This document shows, one piece after another, positions 5,190 to 6,545 of a stretch of 6,545 nucleotides of DNA; the stretch's first letter is position 1; every line of letters starts with the position of its first letter. The translations under genes and the position numbers were made by a program. The stretch is from Kouleothrix aurantiaca (GTDB lineage: Bacteria; Chloroflexota; Chloroflexia; Chloroflexales; Roseiflexaceae). Under the pieces are notes generated by a model. It was not told the DNA's origin and made no database searches. It was given only the letters and a program-made list of their open reading frames with translations. The stretch lies in NCBI GenBank assembly GCA_001399705.1, contig LJCR01000130.1, forward strand, positions 1-6,545. The letters run 5' to 3'.

Positions 5190-5882
5190 CTACAGATTTT
5201 CCACGATCAGCCGACGCGCCAGTTTCTCGGGTACCACGGCTAACAGCAGCCCGATGATCACTGCAAGTGCCCAGGAAACAAGTACATCAGGAACGAATCG
5301 CACAAGGACGGCTTGGAGCCCAAGCGCACTGGTCACTGCGTCCAAACCAAGGATGGCACCCCACACGAGACGGCTGTGACGTCCGTTCGCACGTGCGGGA
5401 TCAAAGCCAGTTTCGATCAGTGTCATCGCCAAGGGGAGTGCCCAGGCACCAAGAATGCTTGGCCACAGTAACTGGACAGCAGTCCAGGTAAGACGTGCTT
5501 CCGCTGGCCCAATATGCAATACGGTGTGAATTGGCAGAAGGCCAGCGGCTGCAGCATCAAAGCCGAGTGATGCCAGCCAGCTCAACGTGAAATAGCTGCC
5601 GAGGAGCCAGATCAGGATACATCCGCAGAGACCGACCGCCATTGCGCCTAGCTGTACCAGCCGATCATAACGGGTGGTGCTGCGGCTGCGAGACAGTCGT
5701 GTCGACCGGGATTCGGTGGCGAATCTGCGCGCGGGCACTTCGGGTGGAAGCAACGGTGCACGCACTGCTGCCCGGTCACTCGGGGTATTCGCTAATGCAT
5801 TCTGTGCGGATGGTGTTGTTGGTTTTTGGAGCAGTGGCATGGCATAGTTCCAAAGCGTTTGTCGTATCACACGACTGATCAA
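5190..5882 (-). CDS. four-helix membrane protein coupled to the FtsK-like gene
   Basis: Not recognised as a named family. About 75 N-terminal residues are polar and rich in Pro, Arg and Ser, so probably cytoplasmic. Four hydrophobic helices follow at about 76-98, 133-155, 172-192 and 197-217, with a short basic tail. Its TAG stop is nine bases before the translocase ATG and overlaps that gene's ribosome-binding site, so the two proteins are made together and probably act together at the membrane, perhaps as pore or anchor for the pump. The start is uncertain: TTG 5882 has GGAAG only three bases away, while ATG 5840 (216 aa) has no clear ribosome-binding site. All four helices are in both versions. 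Confidence 0.75.
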   Translation of the reverse strand: MISRVIRQTLWNYAMPLLQKPTTPSAQNALANTPSDRAAVRAPLLPPEVPARRFATESRSTRLSRSRSTTRYDRLVQLGAMAVGLCGCILIWLLGSYFTLSWLASLGFDAAAAGLLPIHTVLHIGPAEARLTWTAVQLLWPSILGAWALPLAMTLIETGFDPARANGRHSRLVWGAILGLDAVTSALGLQAVLVRFVPDVLVSWALAVIIGLLLAVVPEKLARRLIVENL

Positions 5883-5902
5883 AATCTTCCAAGCAATTGG
5901 CG

Positions 5903-6016
5903 TTACTTCAGAAAGTCGATGTCGTCACCAAATGCTTGGGCATCAGACCCAGTTGGATTGACCGGCGGGTCGGGCCTGAATCGCTCACACGTTGTTCGTC
6001 GCACAGCACTCTTCAT
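5903..6016 (-). CDS. possible small acidic-tailed protein (37 aa)
   Basis: A short frame ends 20 bp before the TTG start of the membrane-protein gene, on the same strand. Its C-terminal half (RFRPDPPVNPTGSDAQAFGD and a few more residues) has a protein-like, Pro- and Asp-rich composition. The ATG at 6016 has no evident ribosome-binding site; a GTG at 6088 would extend it to 61 residues, equally unsupported. Spacing favours a real leader gene of the operon, but shortness makes it doubtful. Confidence 0.3.
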   Translation of the reverse strand: MKSAVRRTTCERFRPDPPVNPTGSDAQAFGDDIDFLK

Positions 6017-6141
6017 TGAAATAGGCGCGGGATGTTTGGCACAATGACCTTGGCAGCGTCTGCCAGTACGTTCCGAGACACCGGCCACAGGCGGCCCTAG
6101 AGTGCAGCACTTGGTTAGCTATGATGGATGTCTGTTTTGCT

Positions 6142-6170
6142 GGCAAACGGAGCACCTTGTCAGGCAAACG
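6142..6170 (+). repeat. GGCAAACG direct repeat, 21-bp spacing
   Basis: GGCAAACG occurs at 6142-6149 and 6163-6170, exactly two helical turns apart. The second copy runs into the left arm of the palindrome that starts at 6166. The phasing suggests cooperative binding sites of one regulator. Confidence 0.4.
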
Positions 6171-6354
6171 TATATACTGGCCAGATGTATACGTTTTCCC
6201 ACCGATCAATTGACACAGAAATACGACGATATGATGGAGGGCAGCGCAACGCATCCTTCACAAGGGAATCAGTAAAGTGATTCTCTAAGTGTGTGGCTTC
6301 AGCATCAAGCGACTTATTACTCCTCAATGTATCACATACTGAAGATTGAGTCAA
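6160..6354 (-). CDS. doubtful small frame, possible gene remnant (64 aa)
   Basis: The frame ends at TGA 6160-6162 and reads convincingly in its later part (SYRRISVSIDRWENVYIWPV). It has no ATG start: TTG 6354 lies in a promoter-like -35 box, and GTG 6259-6261 has no ribosome-binding site. It may be a 5'-truncated remnant or a gene with a non-standard start. No family recognised. Confidence 0.2.
   Translation of the reverse strand: MTQSSVCDTLRSNKSLDAEATHLENHFTDSLVKDALRCPPSYRRISVSIDRWENVYIWPVYTFA
6166..6196. promoter_or_regulatory. 31-bp palindromic operator candidate
   Basis: AAACGTATA (6166-6174) and TATACGTTT (6188-6196) are exact reverse complements around the central palindrome CTGGCCAG (6177-6184); the halves differ by one base in length. 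It lies about 280 bp upstream of the membrane-protein gene, in DNA without a confident gene. A dimeric repressor or a multi-subunit regulator is the likely kind of ligand. Confidence 0.5.
6326..6354 (-). promoter_or_regulatory. possible leftward promoter for the element operon
   Basis: On the - strand TTGACT (6349-6354) and TACATT (6326-6331) are 17 bp apart, with TGA forming an extended -10. Transcription would start near 6318 and run over the 31-bp palindrome toward the membrane-protein and FtsK-like genes. The -35 is good; the -10 matches four of six positions. Confidence 0.4.
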
Positions 6355-6545
6355 ATTTCATGAAAATAACTTGATGAGCGGCTCCGAAAAATAAAATTGT
6401 TCCTATAAAAAACTGTAAACTTTTAACTGATAATGTTTACTGCACTAAACACTTTAATAACAGCCTAATTATGTCTTTTATTGAAATTATTATGATATTA
6501 ACGTTAAAAAAATTATATCTTACTTTCATTGAATCTGATTATGAC
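6355..6545. other. AT-rich terminal segment, no confident gene
   Basis: Composition drops sharply to long A/T runs compared with the GC-rich membrane and translocase genes. The only open frame is ATG 6471 on +, 25 codons to the window edge (beginning MSFIEIIM), without a ribosome-binding site. A GTAAAC/GTTTAC inverted repeat (6415-6420 and 6435-6440) is the only other structure. It could be a promoter region, the element's other edge or host DNA. Confidence 0.5.

Noticed and set aside
6210..6235. TTGACA followed by TATGAT on +
   Set aside because: The spacer is only 14 bp, too short for a normal sigma70 promoter, and no gene follows.
5985..6254. 89-codon frame on - starting ATG 6254
   Set aside because: No properly spaced ribosome-binding site and a Cys-rich, non-protein-like composition; it overlaps the palindromic site and other small frames.
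1..6545. CRISPR array, retron or toxin-antitoxin system
   Set aside because: No regularly spaced direct repeats, no reverse transcriptase and no toxin partner next to the ribbon-helix-helix gene were found.

Overview
The window looks like the integrase end of a bacterial integrative element that has used a tRNA-Lys gene as its landing site. Composition is mixed and moderately GC-rich, with an AT-rich right end. The host is probably a member of the Chloroflexota (Herpetosiphon-like). That placement is an inference from the flavour of the proteins and composition, not from a diagnostic gene.

Left edge (1-281, + strand): an initiator tRNA-fMet, a strong hairpin terminator, a TTGCGT/TATAAT promoter and tRNA-Lys(TTT). 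These are ordinary chromosomal genes. The element begins at or inside the 3' part of tRNA-Lys.

Element body (240-5882, all well-supported genes on the - strand). In transcription order: a four-helix membrane protein; a membrane-anchored FtsK/SpoIIIE-type translocase whose Walker A and B motifs are degenerate; an unrecognised 373-aa protein with a C-terminal helix-turn-helix; a 60-aa ribbon-helix-helix protein; a roughly 380-bp gene-free stretch with strong RNA-like pairing; a 61-aa small protein; and a large serine integrase. The integrase reading frame is complete over 511 codons except for one in-frame TAG at codon 246. Its last 13 codons are antisense tRNA-Lys sequence.

The gene set (site-specific integrase, small DNA-binding regulators, membrane protein plus one FtsK-like ATPase, possible replication or regulatory protein) resembles the minimal layout of actinomycete AICEs, which move double-stranded DNA with a single FtsK-like pump. 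No relaxase or type IV secretion gene is present in the window.

Control signals: three inverted-repeat sites stand out. One is a perfect 23-bp-arm hairpin between the HTH and RHH genes (2612-2662). One is a 15-bp palindrome upstream of the HTH gene (3794-3808). One is a 31-bp palindrome with flanking repeats upstream of the membrane-protein gene (6166-6196).

Right edge (5883-6545): about 660 bp with no confident gene. It holds small doubtful frames, a promoter-like site reading leftward, and about 190 bp of very AT-rich DNA. No second copy of the tRNA-Lys 3' end is visible, so the far attachment site is either beyond the window or not recognisable.
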